Shown: positions 8,517 to 17,009 of the stretch, in pieces
How the letters are laid out: every line of letters begins with the position of its first letter
How positions within the stretch are numbered: the first letter of the stretch is position 1
Source: G965216695 sp965216695
Lineage (GTDB): Bacteria > Pseudomonadota > Gammaproteobacteria > Pseudomonadales > Azotimanducaceae
NCBI GenBank assembly: GCA_965216695.1
Contig: OZ244212.1
Coordinates: 4,030,001-4,094,000 of the forward strand
Length of the DNA: 64,000 nt
Reading direction: 5' to 3'
Notes under the pieces: generated by a model
Databases searched by the model: none
What the model saw: the letters and a program-made list of their open reading frames with translations, nothing else
Told to the model about the DNA's origin: nothing
Position numbers and translations under genes: made by a program

Positions 8517-9545
8517 ATGAAGAACCACTCCAACATTCGTAGTTTCCTATCCGGCGGTCTACTTTTGATGATGTTGTTTGGCTTGCCGTTGCAAGTGCAG
8601 GGTGCAAGGGATATGCCCGGCAGCCAGGACCATCCCAAGTTCCCACGCATCGATGGCGCAATAATCTACGGCTACAGCTACTCAGACTTCGATGCCGGCC
8701 TCTTCTTGACGAAAGAGGGAGACAATTACGGGGCTGTCCGGCCAACCGGTAAGCGAACGCGTTTGCTTTATATCGTGCCAAGAAGCGTCAGCCAGCCTGG
8801 CGTGATGAACAACTACGGGACCGTGGCAGGCGCGCTTGGGGAAGTTAAAAACATCTGGAATTGCGTTAGCAGCAACTGCCCCAATGACGTTGCTCACGGG
8901 TTTGTATGGGGTCGGGAAAATCAGATTCCAACCAACATCGTTGGCGCGAATGACCACCTTTACCAGAAGGACACCTACTTCAACATCATCAACTACGCGT
9001 ATGCCTACGCCACAGTCACGTCAGAGGACGCCCGGTACCACCTGTCGATATTCACCGCAGAGTTTACGAAAGATCGGTTTTGGGTGCTGAAACCGGACGT
9101 AACCGGAACCAGATCGATACACGTTGAAATTCTCGAAGAGGCCAATTTCGAACCCACGCTGGCCGTTGTTACGCCGAAAGACATTACCGATAGCATCGCT
9201 GAGAAGGGGCGCATCGCGCTGTACGGCATCTATTTCGACTTCGACAGCGACGCGTTGAAGCCGGATTCCGCGCCTGCTTTGCAATCGATCGCGACCGCGC
9301 TGAACAGCAATCCGTCGCTCAAGATCTACGTTGTGGGACACACAGACAATCAAGGCACCTACGATTACAACCTTGGTCTATCGAAGCGGCGTGCAGATTC
9401 GGTGGTGGCTGCGCTGATTTCAACCCATGGTATAGACGCCAGCCGCCTGCTGGCCGCTGGGGTCGGGCCTGTTTCACCGGTTGCCAGCAACCGCAGTGAC
9501 GACGGAAAGGCCGAGAATCGACGCGTGGAGCTGGTCGAGTTCTAG
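8517..9545 (+). CDS. OmpA-family outer membrane protein with unknown N-terminal domain
   Basis: The start ATG at 8517 gives a clean signal peptide (SFLSGGLLLMMLFGLPLQVQG). Residues about 30-230 form a beta-rich domain I do not recognise, containing a paired-cysteine loop (NCVSSNCPND). The last 110 residues are an OmpA-like peptidoglycan-binding domain: YFDFDSDALKPDS, VVGHTDNQGTYDYN and LSKRRADSVV. The protein is probably anchored to the wall in the periplasm or outer membrane. An in-frame GTG-type start at 8379 would add an arginine-rich leader without signal character and was rejected. A weak TACAAT -10-like box lies at 8384-8389. Confidence 0.82.
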   Translation: MKNHSNIRSFLSGGLLLMMLFGLPLQVQGARDMPGSQDHPKFPRIDGAIIYGYSYSDFDAGLFLTKEGDNYGAVRPTGKRTRLLYIVPRSVSQPGVMNNYGTVAGALGEVKNIWNCVSSNCPNDVAHGFVWGRENQIPTNIVGANDHLYQKDTYFNIINYAYAYATVTSEDARYHLSIFTAEFTKDRFWVLKPDVTGTRSIHVEILEEANFEPTLAVVTPKDITDSIAEKGRIALYGIYFDFDSDALKPDSAPALQSIATALNSNPSLKIYVVGHTDNQGTYDYNLGLSKRRADSVVAALISTHGIDASRLLAAGVGPVSPVASNRSDDGKAENRRVELVEF

Positions 9546-9550
9546 CGGGC

Positions 9551-12076
9551 CTAGTCGGGCTCGATTCGTATTGTGAACGAACCGCCTTCGCGGGCCGGAT
9601 CTGATTGCGATTCTACGAAAACCTCAGCGCGCAACGTGAGAGGGAGCCAAGCACCCTGCGGGAAGTCTTGCAGGTTCTGATAATCGGCGTCGGGCATTAA
9701 TCCCGCCATTGGCGTTACACCCACCTCCTTCATGATTTGAAAATCCTCCTCGTTTAACAGCATTGTCATGCGGCATTCGCCTGCATCACGCTCGAGTTGC
9801 CAGTGCATGCCGAGCAGCATCTGCCACGTCATGTCGTTGAGGTTGAACGCGTCGCAGTTCTCGATCGTAACCGTAGAGGGCTGCGTAACGATCAGGTGAA
9901 CCGCGTAATCAACTTCTGCGGCGGCCCGGCCAAACCAGCCCCGCCCACTGGCGGCAGTTGCTGATGTTCGATAAGAACCACGTAGTACGAAGTGTTCGTC
10001 TGTTTGTTCAGCCCAGGTGTCGAGGTGGACTTCAGCAGTCGAGCCTCCGTCTCCGTCTGCCCGAAGCGTGTGATCGAAGCGGTTGCCAAGACCAATGGGC
10101 GCGCTATTCGCGTCAGTGGTATCGGTTCGCAGATTCTGTCGTACGTCGCGCTGCCAGCGCGAGAGTTGGCCATGCCCGCCGACGTTGTCCGAACGGTACT
10201 CGAGCCCCGAACCAACCTGGTTACCACCGCAGTTGTAATGCACCCCGCCGGATTGGCATTGTTCTACCGACTCTGCCCGTACCTGAATCAGGTGGTTCTG
10301 AGCGATGATCTCCACGGGTCCCGCACATTCGGCCAGCAAGTGGGCTGTGGGTGTACTCGGGTTATCGGACGCGTGGTTCAGGTTAGCTGTCCAGAAGTCG
10401 AAATCCGTTCGCACCTCCACCTTTTCTCCAGGGCGGAGCAATTGACCGTTAACGAAAAACCGATCGGTTTCGGGGTCGCCGTCAACCTCCACCTGCGTAC
10501 GGTATCGATCGCAGTCCAGATCGACATTGGCGGCCACGCTGAATGACCGTGCAGCCATCGGCTGCGTTTCGAGATTAATGTTTGCATCAGAAAACGAGCA
10601 CCGATGGTCGCTGCAGGTGACCGACCCCGTCTCGTAGTGAGGATAGGCGGCGTCCCTTGCGCGATTGGTTATCAAACGCAGGTACGTCTCGCCGAGTTCC
10701 GTTTGCAGGTTTTCGAATGCCCGGTTCACAACTTGATAGTCCTGCAACGCGCCAATGTCATCCGGAGCGGTCGCCATTGTGCGAAACACGGTGCTCAGGT
10801 ATCCGAGGTCGCCATCGATCGCGTGCCAGAACTCGCCGGTGCGGCGAGGGTTAACGCTTTCCTGGTCCGAGAGTGGATGTTTCCAATTCCGCCATGGGCA
10901 ATGGGTACTGGGTGTGGGCGCATCAGTGTTGGGATTGCACCGGCGGAAAGACATCCCTGATTTCGTTGGTGATCCGGGCGCGAATGGCTGTACAGCAGCC
11001 GCGGTTGCTTCAATAACCCAATCCCGATACCAGAAGTTGCTGATTTCGACTCGCTGTACCGAATGCATGATCTCGTGGATTACTGTGTCAGCGGTTGCCG
11101 CCGGCGTTACCTTGATTACACCCTGCGTGTCGTCGTACTCGCCAATCACCACAAAATCCGGATCCGGTGAAGGGATCTCTTTGACCAGGTCGATCACGAA
11201 GTAGTCAACGGCGTGCGTCCCGCTGCCAACCGACTCCACTTTCGCATGCGGCCTGGGGTCCTGTTCGAGGTTCGTGACGGGCGTGGTCATCAAGTACCCG
11301 TAATTGAAATCGAGGTTCGACAGGGCCTGCGCGGCGCCGAGCGCTGCCTGAGCAAGTCTCGTAAGCGTGGGAGAGTCGTCGGCGCACAGGGAGGCATCGG
11401 CGAACTCACCTTCACGGCATCGCACGGCCCACCCGCGGCTCGTTAGCAGGCGATCGCCTCCGACTTCGAGCAGGGTGGGCGTGGCGGCCCATGCCTGTTC
11501 GATACCAACGAGGCGGCCGAGAGAATCCGCAATACCACCGGCGTGTCCGGGCGTTTCCAAGTTCGCGCTATTGACGTCGCCCGTTGTAACCGCAATCACA
11601 GATATCGTTTCTGCGGTGGATGACAGCGGAATAACCAGCACAGACCGGTCACGGTCGAAGGTACCGGTTCCCGGCTGCCACCCAGAATCGGCGCCGGCGT
11701 GCTTCGACATGCCCCCGATGGAGCGGATCAAAGGAAAAACCCCGGTGTCTACGCGCGGCGAAACCGCAATTTCGACAATGTATTGCCCTTCGGCGAACAA
11801 TGTCTCGGAGAAATGCACGGTGATTACAGCGGATGCCGCTCGTTCAGTTCCTACGAGGGGCGACTCATCCAGTTCTTCAATGGAAGCCGAGGAAAGGCCA
11901 ACGCGGATGCCGGCGGGTAGCGCGCCTGGTTCCACAACAATCGAGCTACCGTCGATCTCTAGCCTGATGTGTTCATCCGCCCGAATGGTGTCACTGACGT
12001 CCGGACCTTGTTGGAAGCAACCGCCGAGCAAACATAGGAAAAGCGTGCCGGCCACTATTCGAATGCGTGCTTGCAT
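9551..12076 (-). CDS. Large lipoprotein with HExxH metallopeptidase-like motif
   Basis: With the ATG at 12076 the protein has 841 residues and a signal peptide ending in the lipobox LLGGC (Cys20), so a lipid-anchored outer-surface or periplasmic protein is expected. Around residues 334-338 lies VIHEIMHSVQ, an HExxH zinc motif, followed 18 residues later by a glutamate in DWVIEATAA; that spacing suits the gluzincin class. The flanks are beta-rich with scattered cysteines. The C-terminal 400 residues look like adhesion or carbohydrate-type beta domains but I cannot assign them. Earlier in-frame starts (12097, 12124) are possible. It converges on the OmpA-like gene with a 5-base gap. Confidence 0.7.
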   Translation of the reverse strand: MQARIRIVAGTLFLCLLGGCFQQGPDVSDTIRADEHIRLEIDGSSIVVEPGALPAGIRVGLSSASIEELDESPLVGTERAASAVITVHFSETLFAEGQYIVEIAVSPRVDTGVFPLIRSIGGMSKHAGADSGWQPGTGTFDRDRSVLVIPLSSTAETISVIAVTTGDVNSANLETPGHAGGIADSLGRLVGIEQAWAATPTLLEVGGDRLLTSRGWAVRCREGEFADASLCADDSPTLTRLAQAALGAAQALSNLDFNYGYLMTTPVTNLEQDPRPHAKVESVGSGTHAVDYFVIDLVKEIPSPDPDFVVIGEYDDTQGVIKVTPAATADTVIHEIMHSVQRVEISNFWYRDWVIEATAAAVQPFAPGSPTKSGMSFRRCNPNTDAPTPSTHCPWRNWKHPLSDQESVNPRRTGEFWHAIDGDLGYLSTVFRTMATAPDDIGALQDYQVVNRAFENLQTELGETYLRLITNRARDAAYPHYETGSVTCSDHRCSFSDANINLETQPMAARSFSVAANVDLDCDRYRTQVEVDGDPETDRFFVNGQLLRPGEKVEVRTDFDFWTANLNHASDNPSTPTAHLLAECAGPVEIIAQNHLIQVRAESVEQCQSGGVHYNCGGNQVGSGLEYRSDNVGGHGQLSRWQRDVRQNLRTDTTDANSAPIGLGNRFDHTLRADGDGGSTAEVHLDTWAEQTDEHFVLRGSYRTSATAASGRGWFGRAAAEVDYAVHLIVTQPSTVTIENCDAFNLNDMTWQMLLGMHWQLERDAGECRMTMLLNEEDFQIMKEVGVTPMAGLMPDADYQNLQDFPQGAWLPLTLRAEVFVESQSDPAREGGSFTIRIEPD

Positions 12077-12265
12077 CCGGTTCCGTGATGCGTGCATGCG
12101 AAAGTTGTTTAAGGGCGATTGCACGTCAACTCCGGTGGCTGGTGATTCTGCGTCCCAACGACTGATGTTGGCAGTACCGGCTGCAGATCGCCAATCGGGT
12201 GCACCTTGAGCAAGCCGCCTCTCCGAAGCTAACCTAGTTGCCCTCTGGGGTACGCGGGGAGCGGC

Positions 12266-13030
12266 ATGAATCGACTAGCCAACAAGATTGCACTGGTAAC
12301 CGGCGGCGCATCGGGCCTCGGCAAGGGGATCGCGCAACGGTTTGTGGAGGAGGGTGCCACAACATTCATCACGGATGTGGCGGAGCAGGGCCAAGCGGTG
12401 GCTGAGTCGCTGGGCGCGAGTTTTCTAGTTCACGACGTGCGGTCGGAGGAGCGCTGGCAACAGGTGATGGCCGAGGTCATTGAGCGCCACGACCGGCTGG
12501 ATGTGCTGGTAAACAACGCGGGTATATTCACCAGCTGCCCGGTGGATGAAACCCCGCTCGAGGATTGGCAGCGCGTGTTGGACGTTAACCTCACCGGCGT
12601 GTTTCTGGGCTGCAAGTATGCGGTCCGGCAGATGAAACAGAATCCCGGCGGGCCCTCGGGCTCCATCGTCAACCTGTCGTCGGTGGTTGGCTTACGCGGT
12701 CAGCTGGGCGGTTCGGCCTACAGCGCCAGCAAGGGCGGCGTGCGTTTGCTGACCAAGACGGTTGCGCTCGAGAATGCCAGGCTTGGGGTTCGTTGTAACT
12801 CGATTCACCCGGGCGTGATTGAAACGCCGATTCTGGATCCGTTGTTTGCCTCATCCGACGATCCTGAGGCCATGCGTGCGGGCATTGAGCAGCGACTGCC
12901 GATCGGATACATGGGAGAGCCCGCACGGGACATCGGCAACACGGCGCTGTTTCTGGCGTCGGATGAGAGCGTGTACATTACCGGGGCAGAGCTGGTGGTG
13001 GATGGGGGGATGACGATCGGCCTGCCGTAG
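12266..13030 (+). CDS. Short-chain dehydrogenase/reductase (classical SDR)
   Basis: The 254-residue protein has a complete classical SDR layout: the nucleotide motif GGASGLGKG near residue 14, NNAG near residue 87, and the catalytic Ser-Tyr-Lys set in NLSSVVGLRG and SAYSASKGG. The end, YITGAELVVDGGMT, is the usual SDR C terminus. It would oxidise or reduce a hydroxyl/keto group with NAD(P). The substrate is not predictable. Its start is preceded by GGGGAGCGGC. A convergent amidohydrolase gene lies downstream. Confidence 0.9.
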   Translation: MNRLANKIALVTGGASGLGKGIAQRFVEEGATTFITDVAEQGQAVAESLGASFLVHDVRSEERWQQVMAEVIERHDRLDVLVNNAGIFTSCPVDETPLEDWQRVLDVNLTGVFLGCKYAVRQMKQNPGGPSGSIVNLSSVVGLRGQLGGSAYSASKGGVRLLTKTVALENARLGVRCNSIHPGVIETPILDPLFASSDDPEAMRAGIEQRLPIGYMGEPARDIGNTALFLASDESVYITGAELVVDGGMTIGLP

Positions 13031-13067
13031 CTCACGAATCGTAGAGCGGCACGCCGCTACCCGTGCG

Positions 13068-14084
13068 TCAAACCGGTTCCAACCGATACACCCGCGCCGC
13101 CGTGCCACTGAACATCGCCGTTTTCTCCGACTCGCTCAGTCCTAGCTTCGCAGCGATTCGTTTGAACAGGTTCCAGAGCGTGCGGTAGGAAACGCACTCG
13201 CGGTCCACGGGGAAGTTGCTTTCGAACATGCACCGCTCAGGGCCGAACGTCTGGATCGCATACTCATAGGCCGGGAACAGGGTTTCACACAGCTCTTCGG
13301 AGCTGCTGGGAGACGCCTGTTGATGCATGTGAAACGTGGGTTCCCACGGACCTACACGCATCTGTACACCTCCTACCTTAAGCACCGTATTGGGACATTT
13401 GGCGACGGTGTCCAGATTGGCGCGCCACTTCGCCTTGTCTTCGTCGCTCGCGTTCACATCGATGTGCCCGCCGAAGTGATTCACAATCACCGTAACGTCC
13501 GGTTGCGTGTTGGCAAGCTGCGCAAGCGTGGGTAGGCGTTCCGCATTCGGCGACCAGTTGTCGAAACTGAGGTTGTGCTTGGCGAGCAACGCGTAGCCTT
13601 CGAGAAACTCGGCGTTCAGGTCGCTTGGGAACGCGGTGCGTATGCCGCGGAAGTTCGGTGAGGCGGCTATGTGCGCCTGCAGTACCGGTTCCGCTGCCGC
13701 GCCCACGCGCAGGTCGGCAGCGCTGAAGATGCCGGTGCATAGCCGCGCCTCACCGTACACGCCGGAACGACTCATCGCAGCCACGCCGTGAACGAACTCA
13801 GTTTCGCCGACGCAGCGCATCGCCTCGGGTCCGTCCGCGCGGTAGAACGCACCGCATTGTGCAAACACCGTCTGGCGGATGTTGTGGCCGCTCTGCGTGA
13901 TGTCGTTCGACAGTTCTTCACACAGGTAGACCTTCTGCTCGAAGCCCATGCCGGGATCCATGGTTCTGTGGTCCCACAGGTGGTGGTGAGGGTCTATGAT
14001 TGGAGTGTCGGGTTCCAGTACCGGCTCAGGTGTTTCCTTTGCGAGCCAGTTGTCGATCGCTTCGTTTTCCGGATAGTCAGGCAT
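13068..14084 (-). CDS. Amidohydrolase family protein (TIM-barrel metal hydrolase)
   Basis: The start at 14084 (MPDYPENEAIDNWL) has a good AAGGA ribosome site; it gives 338 residues. The signature IIDPHHHLWDH near residues 30-38 is the first metal-binding strand of the amidohydrolase-2 / lactonase-like family. Later strands include IVNHFGGHI and CMFESNFPVDR, where the conserved aspartate of the fifth metal ligand would normally sit near FP(V)D. Relatives act on lactones, decarboxylate aromatic acids or hydrolyse amides; the reaction cannot be chosen here. The small lipoprotein gene upstream may share its transcript. Confidence 0.82.
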   Translation of the reverse strand: MPDYPENEAIDNWLAKETPEPVLEPDTPIIDPHHHLWDHRTMDPGMGFEQKVYLCEELSNDITQSGHNIRQTVFAQCGAFYRADGPEAMRCVGETEFVHGVAAMSRSGVYGEARLCTGIFSAADLRVGAAAEPVLQAHIAASPNFRGIRTAFPSDLNAEFLEGYALLAKHNLSFDNWSPNAERLPTLAQLANTQPDVTVIVNHFGGHIDVNASDEDKAKWRANLDTVAKCPNTVLKVGGVQMRVGPWEPTFHMHQQASPSSSEELCETLFPAYEYAIQTFGPERCMFESNFPVDRECVSYRTLWNLFKRIAAKLGLSESEKTAMFSGTAARVYRLEPV

Positions 14085-14125
14085 TGCAGTTCCTTGGTGC
14101 GGATCTATGTACTGTAAGCAGGACA

Positions 14126-14539
14126 CTAGCAATCCGTGGTAAGCAGTTCGTTCTTTGCCACTTGTTTCACGTCGATGTCGTCGATCATCAGCGCAGGCAT
14201 CTGTCCTTCCGTTGCTTCCTCTACTGCATCTTGGCGTATCTGAATCGCTTGCACCGTACGCTTTTCGCGCGCTCCGGACGTCAGCTGGACGCAAACCTGG
14301 TCGCCGCGCCGTACCGTGCCCTGGGTGACAATGCCGGTTAGCGCATTGGTCTTCAGCTCTGAACCTTGAGACGAAATGGCGAACGCGTCCATCACCTTCA
14401 TGGCGAAGTCAGCGGAATCCTCGCTGGCTTCGGGCACCTCTGCGGCCACCGACTGTGCCTCAGCGGTGGTGTTCTGATCGCACCCAACCAGCGCGAGTAA
14501 TCCGGCGAGGAGAAGGGCGGCCGTTGTTGGAAGAGTCAT
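14126..14539 (-). CDS. Lipoprotein with an EF-Tu domain II-like fold
   Basis: The ATG at 14539 gives 137 residues with a lipoprotein signal (LLAGLLALVGC, Cys20). After an acidic linker, residues 48-135 follow the pattern of the beta-barrel domain II of translation GTPases: FAMKVMDAFAI, then ALTGIVTQGTVRRGDQV, KRTVQAIQI, an acidic A/G-rich turn and a final DIDVKQVAKNELL. The GTPase domain is absent. A periplasmic location for such a domain is unusual, so it has probably been recruited for another purpose. Alternatively it is a generic small barrel that imitates the pattern. Confidence 0.6.
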   Translation of the reverse strand: MTLPTTAALLLAGLLALVGCDQNTTAEAQSVAAEVPEASEDSADFAMKVMDAFAISSQGSELKTNALTGIVTQGTVRRGDQVCVQLTSGAREKRTVQAIQIRQDAVEEATEGQMPALMIDDIDVKQVAKNELLTTDC

Positions 14540-14749
14540 TTGGGGTCTCCTGATAGGGTTGTTTCGTGCAAGTCGTTTCGCGGCTTGCAACGGGTACATC
14601 TTCTCACCTACTTCGGCTGTGTCGAGTACCTACGAATCGCAGGGTCATCCGGAACTGCGAGCCTTGGGGAGAAGCACGACAACGGTGCGTATTACATGCC
14701 CCGCACGCCGATGGCGGCGGCCATTGGTGCCGGGTAGCGTAGATCGCAA

Positions 14750-14771
14750 GCCTGCGGTCGTGCCCGCAGGC
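14750..14771. terminator. Stem-loop in the intergenic region, possible terminator
   Basis: An 8-bp perfect inverted repeat (GCCTGCGG / CCGCAGGC) with a 6-base loop lies just downstream of the amidohydrolase gene that ends at 14779. A short T run follows on the plus strand (CGGGCTTTT). Position and shape suit a terminator for the minus-strand gene, although the T run is on the other strand. The remainder of 14540-14778 holds nothing else I can support. Confidence 0.45.
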
Positions 14772-14778
14772 CGGGCTT

Positions 14779-16479
14779 TTATCCCTGGCGGCGAACCAGC
14801 TTGCCGGGCAACGCACCCGTGTGTTCACCCCGCTCGAACGTCACGTCTCCGGCTTTTATCGTCATCTCGTAGCCTTCCGCGCGCTGTACGAGCCGCCGTC
14901 CGCCGGCCGGCAGGTCGAACACGGCTTCGGGCCGATGCAGGCGTAGCGCATCGAAATCGATCACGTTCATGTCGGCGATCTTGCCTGGCGCGATCTGACC
15001 GCGGTCGAACATGCCGTAAGCGCGTGCCGTATCGTTTGTGAGGGATTTAACGATGAACTCCAACGACAGCTTTTCGCCGCGGGTTCGGTCGCGCCCCCAG
15101 TGCGTCATGATGAACGTGGGCATTCCTGCGTCTGCGATCACGCCGCAGTGCGCGCCGCCGTCGCTCAGTCCGAACAGCACGTTCGGATGCTCCAAGAACT
15201 TTTTCTGCCAGTCGAGCGAATAGCCCTGGTAGCCGCCAAGCGGTTGATAGAACAGTTCTTTACCGTCGTTGGCGACAAGCAGGTCGTACATCACTTCCAT
15301 CGGGTCTTTACCGAGCCGCTGCGCGAGGCCGGCGACGCTGTCCTTGGCCTCCGGTTCGTAGTTGGGGTTGTCACCAAGCGGGAACACCAGTCCCATCAGC
15401 TGGGGCAGGTCCTGCATGGGACCGGACTTGATCACGGATTCTTCAGAGAGCAGCTGCGCCTTAACGATCGGATCGCGTAGCTGGGCGAGCAGTGCGTCGT
15501 GGTCGAGGTCTGCAAGTTCCTCGCGCCACGTGGGGTGACCAACGAACGCGTGGAAACTCGATTGCAGGCCGTGGAGCACACCCGTTGGGCGTCCGGCTGC
15601 CTGCGGCCGGATCTCGCGTCCCTCTTTGCGCGCTTGTTCGGCGATGTTGTACATGTGGTTGTTTTCGTAGGCCGCCGCGCTGGTAGCAATCAGCGTTACC
15701 GTGAGCCCCGTTTGTTTTTGAAACTCCGTTACCCACTGCCACTCGTCGGTGTCGCCGAGGTGATCGGAGACGAGCTCAAACACCGCGTTTTTGCAGCCTT
15801 TCATGCCCATACCGAGCGCGAGCATTTCGTCGTTGCCGGAAAACGTTCCGGGCATGTATTCGCCGTGCACGTCTTTGTGGAGCAGAGTTTTGGAGCTGGT
15901 GAATCCGAGCGCCCCGGCTTCCACGCCCTCGCGGACCAGGGCCGACATGGCTTCCACTTCGTTTTTGGTAGGCGCGTAGTCTGTATTGCAGCGCTCGCCC
16001 ATCACGTAGGCGCGCACCGCGCCGTGGGGCACTTGCGCGGCGATGTCGATGGCCCGCGGCATGACGTCCAGCGCGTCGAGATACTCGGGGAAGCTTTCCC
16101 ATTGCCAGTTGATGCCTTCGGACAACGCGGCGCCCGGAATGTCCTCTACACCTTCCATCAATTCGATCAGAAAGTCGCGGTCCTGCGGTTTGACCGGCGC
16201 AAAGCCGACGCCGCAGTTGCCCATGACCACCGTGGTTACGCCATGCCAGCTCGACGGGGCGAGCAGCGGATCCCAGGTAGCCTGGCCGTCGTAGTGCGTA
16301 TGAATGTCGACCCAGCCCGGCGTAACGAGCTTGCCTCCGGCGTCGATTTCCCGGTGCGCGGATTCGGTGACGTCGCCGACGGCGGCAATCTTGCCGTCTT
16401 TTACTGCGATGTCGGCTTGATACCTGTCCTCGCCGGTGCCGTCGATGACGGTGCCGCCCCGGATGATGAGATCGTACAT
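14779..16479 (-). CDS. N-acyl-D-amino-acid deacylase-like amidohydrolase
   Basis: The start at 16479 gives MYDLIIRGGTVIDGTG, the normal beginning of the D-aminoacylase/dihydropyrimidinase-like group, and 566 residues. Metal motif HTHYDGQATWDP is at residues 60-71. The D-aminoacylase-type metal-bridging cysteine is visible in MGNCGVGF (residue 89). Later motifs include SDGGAHCG and the closing PGKIADMNVIDFDAL. These enzymes release D-amino acids from N-acylated forms, but close relatives have other amide substrates. The gene is divergent from the DUF2089-LemA-TPM operon across an AT-rich region. Confidence 0.85.
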   Translation of the reverse strand: MYDLIIRGGTVIDGTGEDRYQADIAVKDGKIAAVGDVTESAHREIDAGGKLVTPGWVDIHTHYDGQATWDPLLAPSSWHGVTTVVMGNCGVGFAPVKPQDRDFLIELMEGVEDIPGAALSEGINWQWESFPEYLDALDVMPRAIDIAAQVPHGAVRAYVMGERCNTDYAPTKNEVEAMSALVREGVEAGALGFTSSKTLLHKDVHGEYMPGTFSGNDEMLALGMGMKGCKNAVFELVSDHLGDTDEWQWVTEFQKQTGLTVTLIATSAAAYENNHMYNIAEQARKEGREIRPQAAGRPTGVLHGLQSSFHAFVGHPTWREELADLDHDALLAQLRDPIVKAQLLSEESVIKSGPMQDLPQLMGLVFPLGDNPNYEPEAKDSVAGLAQRLGKDPMEVMYDLLVANDGKELFYQPLGGYQGYSLDWQKKFLEHPNVLFGLSDGGAHCGVIADAGMPTFIMTHWGRDRTRGEKLSLEFIVKSLTNDTARAYGMFDRGQIAPGKIADMNVIDFDALRLHRPEAVFDLPAGGRRLVQRAEGYEMTIKAGDVTFERGEHTGALPGKLVRRQG

Positions 16480-16579
16480 ACAAAACCCCAGTGATGATCG
16501 CCGTAACGCGCAGTTTAGCATCGGCGCTCTTGGCGGAAAGAAGCTGGGGCGGTGCGCGCGTGGAAACGGTCGGGCGCAT

Positions 16580-16649
16580 ACGATGTGTTTTATTTTATGA
16601 GAACTAATACATTGTATATTTATAATAATAGAAATATTATTCATAGATA
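16580..16649. promoter_or_regulatory. AT-rich divergent control region with an inverted repeat
   Basis: This stretch is strikingly AT-rich in otherwise GC-rich DNA. It contains a perfect TATAAT at 16621-16626 and a perfect 7-bp inverted repeat AATAATA / TATTATT at 16624-16641 with a GAAA spacer, overlapping that box, just ahead of the DUF2089 start at 16650. A repressor binding there would block the promoter. The regulator is unknown; the DUF2089 protein itself has an HTH-like segment. I could not find a convincing -35 box at 17 bases. Confidence 0.45.
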
Positions 16650-17009
16650 ATGCAATATTGTCCAATTTGTCAGGCGCAAACCGAGATCGCCCGCGTTCAT
16701 TGCAGCGCCTGTGGTGTCGGCTACGACGGCGGGTTCGGACTGCCGCGCCTGGCTCGGTTGACACCGGCGCATCAGCACCTGGCAGAGCGCATGACGTTGG
16801 CCGGCGGTAATTTGAAGCAAGTGGCGGCCGAGATGGATATCAGCTATCCAACATTGCGCAAACAGGTAGACGCGTTGATCGCAGCGCTGCAGGCACTTCG
16901 TGCGCACGACGCCGAACGCACCCAGCGGCTGCTGGACGAGGTAGAGCGCGGTGATACCACGCCCGAGCGTGCCGCGCGACTGATCGGGGAGGCAACGGGT
17001 GGTCTCTGA
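16650..17009 (+). CDS. DUF2089-family zinc-ribbon/HTH protein
   Basis: The 119-residue protein starts with a four-cysteine zinc ribbon (CPIC at residues 4-7, CSAC at 18-21). A helix-turn-helix-like segment follows, GNLKQVAAEMDISYPTLRKQ, and then a charged helix. That architecture is DUF2089, usually described as a putative regulator. It overlaps the next gene by 11 bases, so the two are translationally coupled. The AT-rich inverted repeat lies immediately upstream and could be its own operator. Confidence 0.8.
   Translation: MQYCPICQAQTEIARVHCSACGVGYDGGFGLPRLARLTPAHQHLAERMTLAGGNLKQVAAEMDISYPTLRKQVDALIAALQALRAHDAERTQRLLDEVERGDTTPERAARLIGEATGGL

Noticed and set aside
15499..16494. A 331-residue open frame opposite the D-aminoacylase-like gene
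   Set aside because: The minus-strand gene has metal and catalytic motifs. The opposite frame has no start signal and repeats Val/Arg/Gly in antisense style.
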